Position numbers and translations under genes: made by a program. Positions 52,628 to 63,790 of a DNA stretch of 64,000 bases are shown one piece after another (within the stretch, counting starts at the first letter, position 1; each line of letters starts with the position of its first letter). Origin of the DNA: Holothuria scabra (taxonomy: Eukaryota; Echinodermata; Holothuroidea; Aspidochirotida; Holothuriidae). Location: positions 1,488,001 to 1,552,000 of the forward strand of contig CM074179.1 in the NCBI GenBank assembly GCA_037179385.1, in the 5' to 3' direction. The notes beneath the pieces are model-generated. The model saw only the letters and a program-made list of their open reading frames with translations. It searched no databases and was not told where the DNA came from.

Positions 52628-52929
52628 TAAACACGTCCACTCTCGACGAAGACCAGAACTTTTCACTCTGGGTAAGTGGCGGTGGAACAAACTGCCCTTC
52701 GTGGTTACGGTTCACCTGAGTCACTTACCTGGAATGAAAAGGTGGACCTGGCGGAATCTAGGATGACAGACTATGGGGAAAGTAACAGTTATTAATCGTT
52801 TCATTTACCCTCTCTTGTGGTACCCGGGCACTGTTCTGGTTGCTCCGGAGGGTGCCCTTGTGCGACTTGAGAGGGCCATATTTAGGTTCTTATGGTCAGG
52901 GAAAACGGAGCTGGTCAGAAAAAAGGTTG
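52628..52929 (+). mobile_element. Inverted LINE 5' tip and ORF2 thumb fragment
   Basis: 52628-52652 is the inverted 5' start. 52653-52929 is a plus-strand piece of ORF2 (LTWNEKVDLAESR, FLWSGKTELVRK in shifted frames). The whole arrangement, including a small internal deletion after CTGCCCTTCGTGG, is shared with 35743-36040. It is cut at 52929 by the BEL element. Confidence 0.75.
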
Positions 52930-53778
52930 TGTGGTAGAATCACTTAGGTCTACTAGGTGCAAACGATACTCTGACACGTTGTTGCAATTATTCTAGAAGG
53001 CAGTACTTTATTGAACACACAGGTATAGTAGATTGCCATGGAACAGTATGAAATACGGTATTCAACAACTGTGTTTTACCCTGAAAAAGAAAAATCAAAG
53101 CCTGTGTAAATGACTGAGCAAATATTCTAGAGTAAGCAAAAAATAAAAAAAAATACATGGATAAAGTTAAATCACATATATTTCTAAAGAAAGTTCAAGC
53201 GTTTGGTTCATCCAATCGCATTTCTCGGAGAAAGTCCTAACAAGGCTTCCTTAAGCTGAAATGATCTAAACAGCAACTAAAAATGGTCATTAAAGCCATC
53301 CGTACATTCCAAACGAGCGTGACCCTACAGTACTAGCAGGTAAACCCATCATGATATTACATAGGTCCACTACGATAACCATCCTAAGATACTGATCACA
53401 CCACTGGATGAAAAAAAAAACGAAATAATCTAAGAAATGTAATGTCAATGAGCACACAGGCAGTCGGCCGAGGTAATTACAGTAGGCCTAAGTAGCAGTC
53501 AATGCATATCATAACATGGTAGGCCAAAGGCGGAGCATGGTTCAAGAATACACGATACTAAATTCTTAAAAATTAAGGTTAGAAACACATCTTGATTGCT
53601 GAGATTAGAGTGAGAAACTACATAAACCACAACATACCTTCACAAACCAACGTAACTGTAAGAAAACACGATGATTTCGAAGCAAAATCAATGAAACTTT
53701 GACTCACGAGGCGAATATCTGAACAGCATTGAAAACAAAGTAAAACTACCGAAGAACATAAGTGCTTAATCCAGAACA
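52930..53778 (-). repeat. BEL 3' LTR, complete (849 bases)
   Basis: On the plus strand it runs from TGTGGTAGAATC to CCAGAACA, so on the minus strand it starts TGTTCTGG and ends CTACCACA, with the usual TG...CA ends. The first 390 or so bases align with 58919-59308. Confidence 0.85.
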
Positions 53779-53791
53779 TCCCAACCTCCCC
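53779..53791 (-). promoter_or_regulatory. BEL polypurine tract
   Basis: GGGGAGGTTGGGA on the minus strand immediately before the 3' LTR. In LTR elements this primes plus-strand DNA synthesis. Confidence 0.7.
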
Positions 53792-53860
53792 AGACTTGAC
53801 GGGATGTCAAAAACTTCATCTAAAGGCAATTACAAATCAAGTATCCTTGAAGTTCACAAA

Positions 53861-55050
53861 TCAAGCAATGTCCGAACGTTCTGATTTTTTCAGTAAAGAA
53901 ATAAGTTTCGTTACTGGTCTCTTCATCACTGTCCCATCGGCGAACCTAACTTCTACCACCCTCACCAAGTTATCTGTCCCCGGAAAGACCCTCTGGACTT
54001 CTGCCATCTTCCAATTGCCTCGTTTAACATTTTCGTCTGCAACCAGAACGACATCCTTTTCTTGTAGGTTTTCGCCCGCAGATGTCCACTTTTGTCTAGG
54101 GGAGAGTTTATGGATACACTGCATCCAACGACGCCAGAATCCATCTACCATTTCCCTGCATACTTCTCTACGTTTCAAAGGGTTTTTCCCAAACTCTTCA
54201 CATGGTACTTCAGGACAAGGTAGGTCACCTCTTCCTATGAGAAAGTGGTTAGGAGTAAAGAGGTGGGTGGTCCAAAGGTGACGACGACTTGGCTGTCAAC
54301 GGCCGGCTGTTTATAAGTCCCGAGATTTGGCAAAATACGGTCTCCCATTCTACAAATGAAAGTCGGTCGGCCTTGACCAAATGCCTCATTCCTTTTTTAA
54401 CTTGTTGGACCATTCTTTCCACCGCCCCTTGATGGTGAGGTCCCCCTGGTGGTCCAAATTTCCACTGGACGTTGTATCTCTGACAATGTGCTCTCACTTT
54501 ACCCTGTTCCAGTTTCAAATTGAGCTCGTTTATAGAGTTGTTGGCTCCTCTAAAGCATGTTGCATTGTCGGTGATCAGCAGGGAAGGAGCACCTCGCATG
54601 CTTACAAATCTATCTAGTGCTTGTAAGAATGACTGCGTTGACAGTTACTGCACAGGTGAATAAAGCACAGCAACCTTTGGTTGTGGTGTTACGGTTAAGC
54701 TTCACATTCACTGGTCCCAGGTAATCAACGATAGTTGTCTGGAATGGGGGCGTACAAGGTTTTACCCTGAATTCGGGGAGACTTGCCATTTTTTGTTGAA
54801 CTGTCTTCCCTCTAAATCTTTTACAAGTGATGCAGTCGTGCACAACTTTCCGTGACAGGTTCACATCCCCCACAATCCAGTACTTCACCCTCACCTCCGC
54901 AGCCGTCCTTAGATGTCCTCCGTGGAGGGCGTATGTGTGTTTCTCACGTACTATCAGCATACTTATGTGGCTCTTTTGGGGAAGGAGATACGGATGTCTA
55001 ACATCATACGACAGAGGAGCTCTACCAACACGACCTCCAACACGATACAC
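53861..55050 (-). pseudogene. BEL integrase region
   Basis: The zinc domain (HGGHLRTAAEV...CITCKRF, H2C2) and first catalytic Asp (TTIVDYLGPV) are in 55050-54610; the second Asp (LITDNATCF) and the Glu (HHQGAVERMV) in 54599-54249. The C-terminal domain follows in 54178-53861 (LQEKDVVLVADEN, RGNWKMAEVQRV, RPVTKLISL). The triad is complete, but three frames are used. Frame breaks near 54605 and 54250 disrupt it. Confidence 0.85.
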
Positions 55051-55054
55051 CTGA

Positions 55055-55900
55055 TCATCTTAACTTCATAATGTTAGGATCTTCAAAGTCTATCTCTTTT
55101 TGGGCATGTCGTATCCAATACAATTCGGCATCTTTGACATTCTTGTGAGATGGCCACTTGGAAATCTGATCAGTGAGCTTATTCAACCACCGGGCTTTAG
55201 GAAGATCTTTCAAAGACAACACCCTTGCAGTCACCATCTTAAGTCTGGACCAACTGGAAAAGGTCGTTGGATCAACTATTGTAGGGAGGTTATGGCGTGG
55301 GTTGACCTTCAAAGACAGTGTTTTGGCATGCCATACCATTGCCTTCTTTTGTTCTTTATCACCAGGGTCCACCGGCACATTCTTTGGAGTCTCTGGCCAA
55401 CGGCCGGGTGGATGTCTAAGAAACGAAGGACCATCTATGACCTGTTTCATCTCTGCTGCAGTCCCTCCTCTTGAAACGAGGTCAATGACATTTTGTTCTG
55501 TTGGGACAAATGCAACATCATTGTGTGGATCGAACTCTGTAGTTATCTCGCCAACACGATAGGCCACATAGGAACGGAAGGATTTGGAATTTCCTCTTAA
55601 CCAGCTGATCACAGTCATACTATCAGTCCAAATCCTCATGTAAGAAATGTCGAATCTTAGAGCATTTTTTACCGTGAGCATCAACCTCGATAACAACAGG
55701 CAAGCTTGCAACTCTTTACGAGGTATGCTTGATTGCTTCAGTGGAGTAACTCTGCCTCTCGCACACACAAATGACAAGTGTGCATCTGAACCGTCGGCTG
55801 CGGACCACCTTAACCAAATTCCAATACCCATGGCATCCTCAGATGCATCACTTGCTCCATGAAACGAGACCTCAGGCAGTGGCCTTTTTCCTCTAAACAC
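55055..55900 (-). pseudogene. BEL RNase H and connecting region
   Basis: GASDASEDAMGIGIWLRWS with the first catalytic Asp, SIPRKELQACLLLSRL with Glu, and IWTDSMTVISWLRG with Asp identify the BEL-type RNase H, followed by VPTEQNVIDLVSRGG. A nonsense codon (TAA at 55963-55961) separates it in frame from the RT part. Confidence 0.85.
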
Positions 55901-55960
55901 CTCTGGGACAAGGCATCTTGGAATTTCGACGTCTTCTACTTCTTTGAGATCTTGATTGAT

Positions 55961-56857
55961 TTAAGTTGCATGGATTTCCTTTTTTTGGTTCAGGGGTTCA
56001 TTCCAATCAAGATTTAATTGCCATATTCTTTGTAATACGATCTTCGGGCGTACAAGGATTCCCGAGAGCATACCGAACACGTCGTAGTAAGCTGCGGTAT
56101 GTGCCAATACACTTCGTTTGGTAAGAACACCTTCGGTGGTAAGTTTGACTTCTTTGACCTTCAAGGTATCTTTCACTAGGTCCCATTTTGTCCCTAAGGC
56201 TGTAGCAGTGCTGCTCTCTGTTTTGTCTGATACCTCAGGAGCATTTGACTGCCACTTTATGATGGAAAAGTTGCCCTTCTTCTGAGTTTCAATAAGTTTG
56301 GTTTTAAGATCTAGGGCCTCTTTGACATCAACCAGTGACTCATTAAGGTCGTCCATGTAGAATTGGTCTGTGACCACTTTCATCAATTTCTCATCACCAC
56401 CAGAATGTTCTTTGACGACATGCCGTAGGGTTACAATGGCAGCTGTTGGGGACGGTCTGTCGCCAAAGGTAACAGTAGTTAGCTCGAACACTTGGATTGG
56501 TTGACTTGGCTTCTCACGGAACACAAATCTATGAAAACGAGCATCGTCAGGGTTAAGTCTTATGGCCTGGAACATCTTGGTGATGTCAGCAATGACACCA
56601 ACCTCATTTTCCCTGAATCGCAGTGCCACCTCAAACAAGTCGACATTAATATTTGTGCCTTTGATGAGATAATCATTGAGTGAATGACCTTGAAACCTTG
56701 CCTTTGCATCATAGACCACTCTGACAGGTGTAGTTTTAGATTCTTTCGTCACTGCAAAATGTGGCAAGAACCACATTTTTGTACCATTGTGCCTGTCTTG
56801 TTGCAGCTCTTCTTCACTGACACGGCGAGAAACACCTCTTTCCAACTGGTCTTGCAT
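55961..56857 (-). pseudogene. BEL reverse transcriptase
   Basis: RVVYDAKARFQGHSLNDYL, VGVIADITKMFQAIRLNP with the first Asp, a FGDRPSPTAAIVTL box, and DQFYMDDLNES with the YMDD catalytic pair. The conserved residues needed for catalysis are visible. The frame ends at a premature TAA; an upstream frameshift near 56950 separates it from the protease region. Confidence 0.9.
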
Positions 56858-56916
56858 CTGTTTGGAGTAAATTTCCCACTCCTTAGGTCTGTTTTTGAAC
56901 TGATTTTCAAGATTTT

Positions 56917-57846
56917 TCAGCCTTTTAACTGCATAGCTAAAGTTGTCTGGCAGATCATCGGGTGACTTTCTCCAAGGGCATTCAGATTAAGGGCATCCTC
57001 TGTACATTTGCATCTCTTTGGTTCAAGGCCTACTGATTCTAGGCCGATGAATTCTTCCAGTGGCCCGATGGTGGACACGTTCACATAGTTAGACAGCACA
57101 TTTGAACTTTTCACTCGTCCTCCTTGGATAAACCACCCAAATGGGCATTTAACGGCGATTGGTTCCTCAGACTTACTCCCTAGAACGTACTCTTCCCATA
57201 CCATTAAATGTGTGTTGTCGATGCCCAGGAGAAGATCGATGGTCTCAGAGGGGGCTGGTGGCAATTCTATGTCCCTCAGATGGTCGAAGTATTCAAGCTG
57301 ATCAGGTGAAATCACCGCAATATCGCCACACGGTTTATCAATTTCAGTCACAGTGATTGGAAATGACCAATTTTCGTCAATGTCAGTGATATGACAATCT
57401 AAGAGTCTAAGCTTTTCCCTGAAGCTGGAACCTCCGACAACACTCAAGTCGTGATCTTGGTAGACATCATGTTTTGTTCTTGGGAAAATTCCTTTTCGCA
57501 GGAGGGTTGTCTGACTCCCACCATCCAATAAGATACGAACTAAACGGCGGGTGCTGCCACATTTTAGGTACCCCATCACAGTAGGCAAAGTACCATCTAA
57601 TTCTACAACTTCTGAATTGACAGTCGTTGAGGCGTTGTTTGAAGTACTTATCGATCGGAAAGGTGGCGCCTCGGGATTCGGCTGATTCCTTCCACCAATT
57701 TCCCCATACACGACAGGGCAGATGGCTCCAAAGTGGGAATCGCTACCACATGACTGATCATAGGGAGACTTGCCCGCAATACAGTTGTTATGACCGCACC
57801 GGAAGCAAATGTTGTTTCTCTTCATAATGTCGTATTTAACTTTCAA
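56917..57846 (-). pseudogene. BEL zinc knuckle and aspartic protease
   Basis: CFRCGHNNCIAGKSPYDQSC lies at the start as a variant knuckle. The protease site reads LLDGGSQTTLLRKG; most BEL elements have Asp-Ser-Gly at this position, so the Gly-Gly here is a possible loss of function. The frame runs on through PFGWFIQGGR, a typical post-protease motif, to a stop at 56917. Confidence 0.8.
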
Positions 57847-58021
57847 CGGAAGATTTCGAAACTTGTTGCATGTTTTTAGGAAATGGGTATTCGAATTAGT
57901 ATGAAGTGCACACTTTGCAACACCATCAGTTCTGCTGTTTTGTCCACCATCAGTATTTGAAGAAACTGCATGAGACGATCTTGGGATGCGCTGCTGTGTC
58001 GATGAGGAAGCAGGCGGGATG

Positions 58022-58897
58022 TCAGCATTGACTGTCCTCGCTTTCTCCAGTAATAGTTCTGTCGTCCCTCACGCTTTTGTAGTAGGCCAAGCGATGTTCC
58101 TCTGGCATTTTCTGCTTTATGTGTCCCACCATTATCTTGCTGCTGAGCTCCCCTGATAACCCGACTGTCTCTGCCTGGTTTTCAAAAACTTGCAGTGCTT
58201 GAACAAAGCGACTCATAGCTGGGAGATTAATCTTGTTCTTTATTTCGTAGGTTTTCAAGTTGTCAAGATCTTGGAGAAGTCTGTCCACAATCTTGTCTTG
58301 GTCTCCGTAACATTCGTCTAACATTTCCCAAGCTCTTTTAACACTGACGCAGCTTTTGACCTTATTTCGTTCTCTTGGGTTGGCCATTGATTCTGTCAGT
58401 TGGAAAAAACACTCAATTTCTGATAATCCGGTAGTGCAGTGAATGAACAGTTCTTTGAATCTTTTATATTCTCTTACATCGCCAGAGAATTTTGGGAACT
58501 TGATCCTTTCCATTCGTGATGATGGTTTTGGTGGGTTAGGAACAGTGACAGGTGTTGTTCCTTGTGTGGCAGTAGTCCCGACAGATGGCTCTTGGGTAGG
58601 AGACGTATGGTTCACAGTTTTCTTTGCCTTTAGGAGGGCTTGTACAAATTCTTGTTCACAGTCCACCATCCACTTCTCCTCTGTCTGAAATTCATCATCG
58701 TTTTCGATCGTGTCAATTAATTCAGAGTGTTTGGCCTCTATGTTTTTAAACTGATGCTCAGCCTTGGACATGTACTGTTTGATGATATCTGGGTCGGTAG
58801 TGCTGTTGTTGACTAGGCCCCCCAGTGTCGTAAGCGTTCTTGAAAGTTGTCCTTTACAGTTTCTCCTTGATATTTTGAGTTTGTTTGTGTCGCTCAT
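58022..58897 (-). pseudogene. BEL gag
   Basis: I take the ATG at 58897, the first inside the element; an in-frame ATG at 58966 lies within the LTR. A coiled-coil-like N-terminal part (SKAEHQFKNIEAKHSELID) is followed by the DUF1759-type core (RIKFPKFSGDVREYKRFKEL ... AWEMLDECYGD). The frame is lost near 58022, about 60 codons before the knuckle. Confidence 0.85.
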
Positions 58898-58918
58898 GTT
58901 GTTGAAAGTTGTTGAAGA

Positions 58919-59308
58919 TGTGGTAGAATCACTTAGGTCTACTAGGTGCAAACGATACTCTGACACGTTGTTGCAATTATCCCAGAAGGCAGTACTTTAT
59001 TGAACACACAGGTATAGTAGATTGCCATGGAACAGTATGAAATACGGTATTCAACAACTGTGTTTTACCCTGAAAAAGAAAAATCTAAGCCTGTGTAAAT
59101 GACTGAGCAAATATTCTAGAGTAAGCAAAAAAAATAAAAAAAATACATGGATAAAGTTAAATCACATAAATTTCTAAAGAAAGTTCAAGCGTTTGGTTCA
59201 TCCAATCGCATTTCTCGGAGAAAGTCCTAAAAATGGTCATTAAAGGCATCCGTAGATTCCAAACGAGCGTGACCCTACAGTACTAGCAGGTAAACCCATC
59301 ATGATATT
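58919..59308 (-). repeat. BEL 5' LTR, cut after about 390 bases
   Basis: It matches 52930-53358 with a few substitutions and a 39-base loss after GAAAGTCCTAA. It ends abruptly at CATGATATT, where the B-type tail of a LINE begins; the rest of the LTR, if kept, lies past the window. Confidence 0.85.
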
Positions 59309-61213
59309 GTGTGCTTTTTACGTACATAGAAACGGGCACGGAGAACGAATAACACAACTCAGACCAGACGGGACAAAACATAACTTGAACCATGTACAGA
59401 ACTCATACCATTACGGACGCAAAGAAAGATTTCGTGACGATAATTTTCAAAACCCACCCCAACCCACGACTATTTACACATTACCAAACAAAGAAAAAAT
59501 ATGTACAAAACGACCCCTGAGGAAACACGATTAATTACAAATTAACTATCACCCGCCCCGCCCGCACCGAAACAATTGGTCCCCAACGTCTGCCGAACGT
59601 GGACCCCGGCAAACGAACAAAGTCGGCCTCGACCCTCAGTTTGATTTCCGTCTTTACCGACGCCAACACGACGTCGACAGGCCTCCCTTCACCCCTAAAA
59701 ACAATATTACATCGGTCTCTCCAAACAGCCAGCTTAATGGAGGCCGAAACAAAGGTGAGTATGCCACGAATACTTGCATTGCATGGCGGTGGTGGTGGCG
59801 ATAGACCATACAATGCATAGTCCCGGCTGACCGCCCAAGTGTTGCAAAGCGTTAGCCAGTCAGCCAGGACTTGAAACCACTCTTAGAGGAGAGCCACAAA
59901 ACCACAATGCCAAAACACATGGGGCACACTCTCCCACTTTGTACACCCAGCGCGGGGGCATATGCCATCTCCAAGACGCCACCGAAGGCGCTTGAGATTG
60001 GTTACAATGGCATCATGTGCAATTCGCCACAGCAAGTCCCGCCGGCGGTAGTCTAGTGACTTGTTGTGCACTACGGTCCACACTTCCGGCTGTAAGGCAT
60101 AATCGCTTGGATGGACCTGGCCCGCCAAGTCATCAAAAATGGCCCGGTACAGGTCCCCCGCGCCGGACTGCGAAACCTCCCCTACAATTGACATCATACG
60201 GAGAGTATCCCTCAGGTGACAATGTGTCTTTGAGGGTCTCCCGCTGTGGGGCATACTATTACGAAACAGGGACGGAAAGAACCCACGTAATGACAATCCC
60301 CCCCAATAACGGACAAAATACGCAAAGGGCATCTCACTGTCAACAGCACTAAACACACACTTTGCCAGGAGAAAACGGAGCTTTGAGGGAAAATGCACAA
60401 GGCCTAGGCCCCCACGTCTAAGTTCCTGGTACATAACCTTTCTTCTGACCAGCTCCGTTTTCCCTGACCATAAGAACTTAAATACGGCCCTCTCAAGTCG
60501 CACAAGGGCACCCACTGGAGCAACCAGAACAGTGTCCGGGTACCACAAGAGAGGGTAAATGAAACGATTAATAACTGTTACTTTCCCCATTAGACTAATG
60601 TAACGCTCCCCATAGTCTGTCATCCTAGCTTCCGCCAGGTCCACCTTTTCGTTCCAGGTAAGTGACTCAGGTGAGCCGTAACCAAACCATATACCATTGA
60701 TTTTCATGGCATCGTCAACCCAAGATGCCACTAACGGCAGTTGTTTCCACCGCCACTTACCCAGACGGAGTCCTTTTGTCTTGGCGGGGTTCAGTCTGGC
60801 ACCAGTCGCTCTTTGAAAGGTAGACAGGATGTCAGACAGGGCCATGAAGGAAGCTAGGTCAGAGACTACACACGTGACATCATCAGCATACTGAAGGCAC
60901 TTGACTGTGGCTCCACCAGGAATATGAAAAGGTCGAAACAAAGGGTCTTCATGGAGGGCGCTCGCAAGCGATTCACTAAACAATACATAGAGTAAAGGTG
61001 ACAGGGGGCATCCCTGCCGTACCCCACGTTGTACTCTAAAGGGGTCAGACGGTATGCCATTGACAATAACACGACTATATACATTATTATACGATAAAGC
61101 AATCCATTTAACAAAGAAAGAGTTCAGACAAAACTTCTTTAAGACTTTAAAGAGGAATCCGTGATCAACCATGTCAAAGGCCTTCTCCTGATCGAGGGAG
61201 ATAAGCGCACATG
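59309..61213 (-). mobile_element. 5'-truncated LINE, subfamily B
   Basis: B-type tail at 59309, 3' UTR, and ORF2 from the C-terminus back to the first-Asp box of RT. It is very similar to copy 1 but keeps the segment that copy 1 lost. Its 5' break at 61213 is joined head to head with a plus-strand LINE. It interrupts the BEL LTR, so it is younger than the BEL insertion. Confidence 0.85.
59535..61213 (-). pseudogene. ORF2 RT to C-terminus
   Basis: CALISLDQEKAFDMVDHGFL, RQGCPLSPLLY, LQYADDVTCVV, LGKWRWKQLPL, FLWSGKTELVRRK and CPRAGCTKWE...HVFWHCGF are in one frame to 59883. There TGG-GAG has become TAA-GAG, a nonsense codon; the last 110 or so residues remain open behind it (59535-59880). Otherwise it is well preserved. 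Confidence 0.85.
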
Positions 61214-61215
61214 TT

Positions 61216-61974
61216 TTGTTAAAGTTAAAGGGCGTACTGAACGGCAAGAGGCAGTTCCGTATGGTATTGAAGAGGGACATTCCATCCTTCCTCTTCATAG
61301 GGGGTGCCAAAGCCCACATTCGCTACTTTGGGCAGCCCCGCACCTGTTTTAAGTGTGGAGAGGAGGGGCACGAGGCCAGGTCGTGCCCAAACAGACGTTG
61401 TGGGAGGTGCCGGCAGTTGGGACACGACAAGGCTGAATGTCCCAATGATGTGAGGTGCAACCTTTGTGGGGAGGATGGGCACATCTCTGGTGCCTGCCCC
61501 ACATCTTACTCTGCCCGTGTCAGTGGGGATGTGGGGCCGACACCTGACCCCACGCAACCAGAACCAGAACCCATGCATGAGGATTCAGATGCCCCTGAGG
61601 AACTGGAGAGGGTGGCTCGTGAGGTAGAGCAGGAGTTCCTCGCCTCAAAGAAGTCTGGGGAGGGGACAGGGACCCCTGAGGCAGACTCTCCATCCCTGGC
61701 ACCTGAGGAGGCTGGAGTGAGAATGGTAGAGGAGGACCTCCAGCTCTCCTCTGACTCTGGCACTGTCATGTCAGATGTTGGAGAGTCTGCCCTAGATCAC
61801 CCAATTAGGGAGCTACCACTGGGAGAGAGCTGGTTTGATTCAGGTGAAGGGGTACCTGAATCCTCATTAAAGAGATGTGCCTCTGGTGAAATGTCAGACC
61901 AGGATGTTCAAGTTTCTGAGGCCCCCATACCACCCCCTCGTAATAAGGTCAGTAGGCTCCAGACAAATGTTTAG
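61216..61974 (+). CDS. LINE ORF1, 5'-truncated but open
   Basis: It begins at KGVLNGKRQFRMVLKRDIPS; the first 100 or so codons are absent. Three knuckles follow: CFKCGEEGHEARSC, CGRCRQLGHDKAEC, CNLCGEDGHISGAC. Then comes the acidic tail (VEEDLQLSSDSGTVMSDV) and a basic end, with the stop at 61972-61974. No frameshift is seen in what remains. Confidence 0.85.
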   Translation: MLKLKGVLNGKRQFRMVLKRDIPSFLFIGGAKAHIRYFGQPRTCFKCGEEGHEARSCPNRRCGRCRQLGHDKAECPNDVRCNLCGEDGHISGACPTSYSARVSGDVGPTPDPTQPEPEPMHEDSDAPEELERVAREVEQEFLASKKSGEGTGTPEADSPSLAPEEAGVRMVEEDLQLSSDSGTVMSDVGESALDHPIRELPLGESWFDSGEGVPESSLKRCASGEMSDQDVQVSEAPIPPPRNKVSRLQTNV

Positions 61975-61988
61975 ACACCCACTCCTCC

Positions 61989-63790
61989 ATGGCTGTGCCC
62001 CTGTCCCTCTTGACCCTGAACGTCAATGGTATGAGGGACAGTCGGAAGCGGGCCAGAATATTTCAGTTTTGTAGGTCACTAGGTGTGGACTTCGCTTTAC
62101 TCCAAGAGACGCATATAGTGAATGAGGACGATGTCCACACCTGGTCCTTTGAGTGGGGTGGAGGATTGCATGCTTCCCTTGGTTCAGCATCTTCGTGTGG
62201 AACAGTTATTTTAATTTCACCAAGGTGGACCTCCCTGGTTGGAAAAGTTGATTCTGATCACGAGGGCCGTTTGGTATGCGTTACCATAAAGCACCCCAGT
62301 GGTAGCTTCCTACTGTGTAATGTGTATGCGCCAAATCGGCCCTCCCACAGGAAGAACTTTTTCACCATCCTACCATCCTTTGTCCCCGGCGGTGCCCCAT
62401 GTATCTTGGCTGGAGACTTTAACTGCGTCCCCGACACCCGGCTCGACAGACTGTCCTCGTGTACGTCTTTTGGTCGGGTTGTTGGTATGTCGGAATTGGA
62501 CATGTTCACAAGGAACCATGACATGGTTGACGTTTGGAGAGCACAACACCCGGGTTTGTCCGTGTTCACTTGGCACCGACCAGATGGCACGGAGGCCTCA
62601 AGGCTAGACCGGATTTACTCTCCACTGGCTCTGTCACCAACCAACTGTGATGTCGTGCCATGTCCAATTTCGGATCATGATGCAGTTATTGCCTCCTTTC
62701 AACCCCCCAAGTCATGGCCAACAGGGAGGGGCTTCTGGAAAATGAATATTGATATTTTAACAGAGACAGAATATAACGAACAGTTTAAAGCCAGGTACGA
62801 AGAGTGGCGGACATTGAAGCCGGCCTTCCCAACGGGTTTAGAATGGTGGGATGACGTTAAGTCCCGCATCAAGCAGTTCACTATTGAGTACTGTGTAGCA
62901 AGAGCTCGGCGAAGAAGGGAGGAGTTCCTCTCGCTCTGCACAAGGGAGAGGAATGGGGACTCCTCCGCTCTTCACGCAATCCAGCAATATCTTGATAATA
63001 AACTGCATGGGGCCCGTATTCGTGCCCGCGTGCATTGTGTGGAGGCGGAGGAAAAGCCTACAATCAAGTTCTACCGGGATACCTCGCAGTACGCCATTGA
63101 CCGCCGCATAAAGGCGGTGCGAGACGCCCATGGTACAGTACAGAAGGACCCTCTCGACATCGTGGAAGTATTTAGAAGCTTCTATGAGAAGCTTTACACC
63201 CAGGTAGATGTCGACGAGGCACTTCAATTACCCCTGTTAGATAATATCGACAAGTCAACCACTAAAGAGCAGAATGATGAAATTTGGCGCCTCATTGACT
63301 GTCGTCGAGCTCTGGAAGGCAGTAGCAAATATGAAAGGAGGAAAGGCACCCGGATCCGACGGTATACCAGTTGAATTTTACAAACGCTTCTGGGGTACCG
63401 TTGGTCATGATCTCCGTGATGTATACGTCTCTGCCTTCCTTGCTGGCTCATTGAGCCCCTCGCAGCGCACTGGCGTAATAACCCTGCTACCCAAGTCTGG
63501 AGATCCGCTCGAGCCAAAAAATAAGCGGACCATCACTCTGTTGAATGTGGACTACAAGATCCTGGCGAAAGCCCTTTGTAACAGGCTGGGCACTGTTATG
63601 CCGGATCTTGTAGGGCCTTACCAGACATGTGCGGTGCGTGGACACAGTATTCAGCAGAACCTCTGGTTGGTGCGGGACCTAGTTGAGTATGTGAAGGACC
63701 GTGATCTGCCATGTGCGCTTGTCTCCCTCGATCAGGAGAAGGCCTTCGACATGGTAGATCATGGATTCCTAGTCAAAAGCTAGTCAAAAG
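61989..63790 (+). pseudogene. LINE ORF2: endonuclease and first part of RT
   Basis: The ATG at 61989 opens an intact endonuclease (LNVNGMRDSRKR, LLQETH, AGDFNCVPD, SDHDAV) and linker. An extra A near 63281 shifts the frame, and RT continues in 63274-63783: LTVVELWKAVANMKGGKAPGSDG, ITLLNVDYKILAKALC, SLDQEKAFDMVDHGFL. It stops at a deletion flanked by an 11-base repeat. Confidence 0.85.
63769..63790. repeat. Direct repeat at an ORF2 deletion junction
   Basis: CTAGTCAAAAG occurs twice in tandem (63769-63779, 63780-63790), exactly where RT jumps from DHGFL to KRKMVYQE. The missing stretch holds YADD. Confidence 0.85.

Larger units (their letters stand above)
52930..59308 (-). mobile_element. BEL/Pao LTR retrotransposon
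   Basis: Minus-strand order: 5' LTR (right, cut at 59308), gag with a DUF1759-like core, zinc knuckle and protease, RT, RNase H, integrase, polypurine tract, 3' LTR (left, complete). BEL is indicated by this order, the YMDDL RT box, the SDAS RNase H start and the gag type. It has several frame breaks and nonsense codons and is no longer autonomous. It sits inside a plus-strand LINE fragment, and its right LTR is in turn cut by a LINE. Confidence 0.9.

Noticed and set aside
58898..58918. Primer binding site of the BEL element
   Set aside because: The bases next to the LTR end (TCTTCAACAACTTTC on the minus strand) do not show a tRNA 3'-end complement that I can recognise.
61190..61240. Twin-priming 5' inversion of one LINE
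   Set aside because: The inverted and direct parts overlap in element content (the left reaches back into RT, the right starts in ORF1) and belong to different subfamilies.
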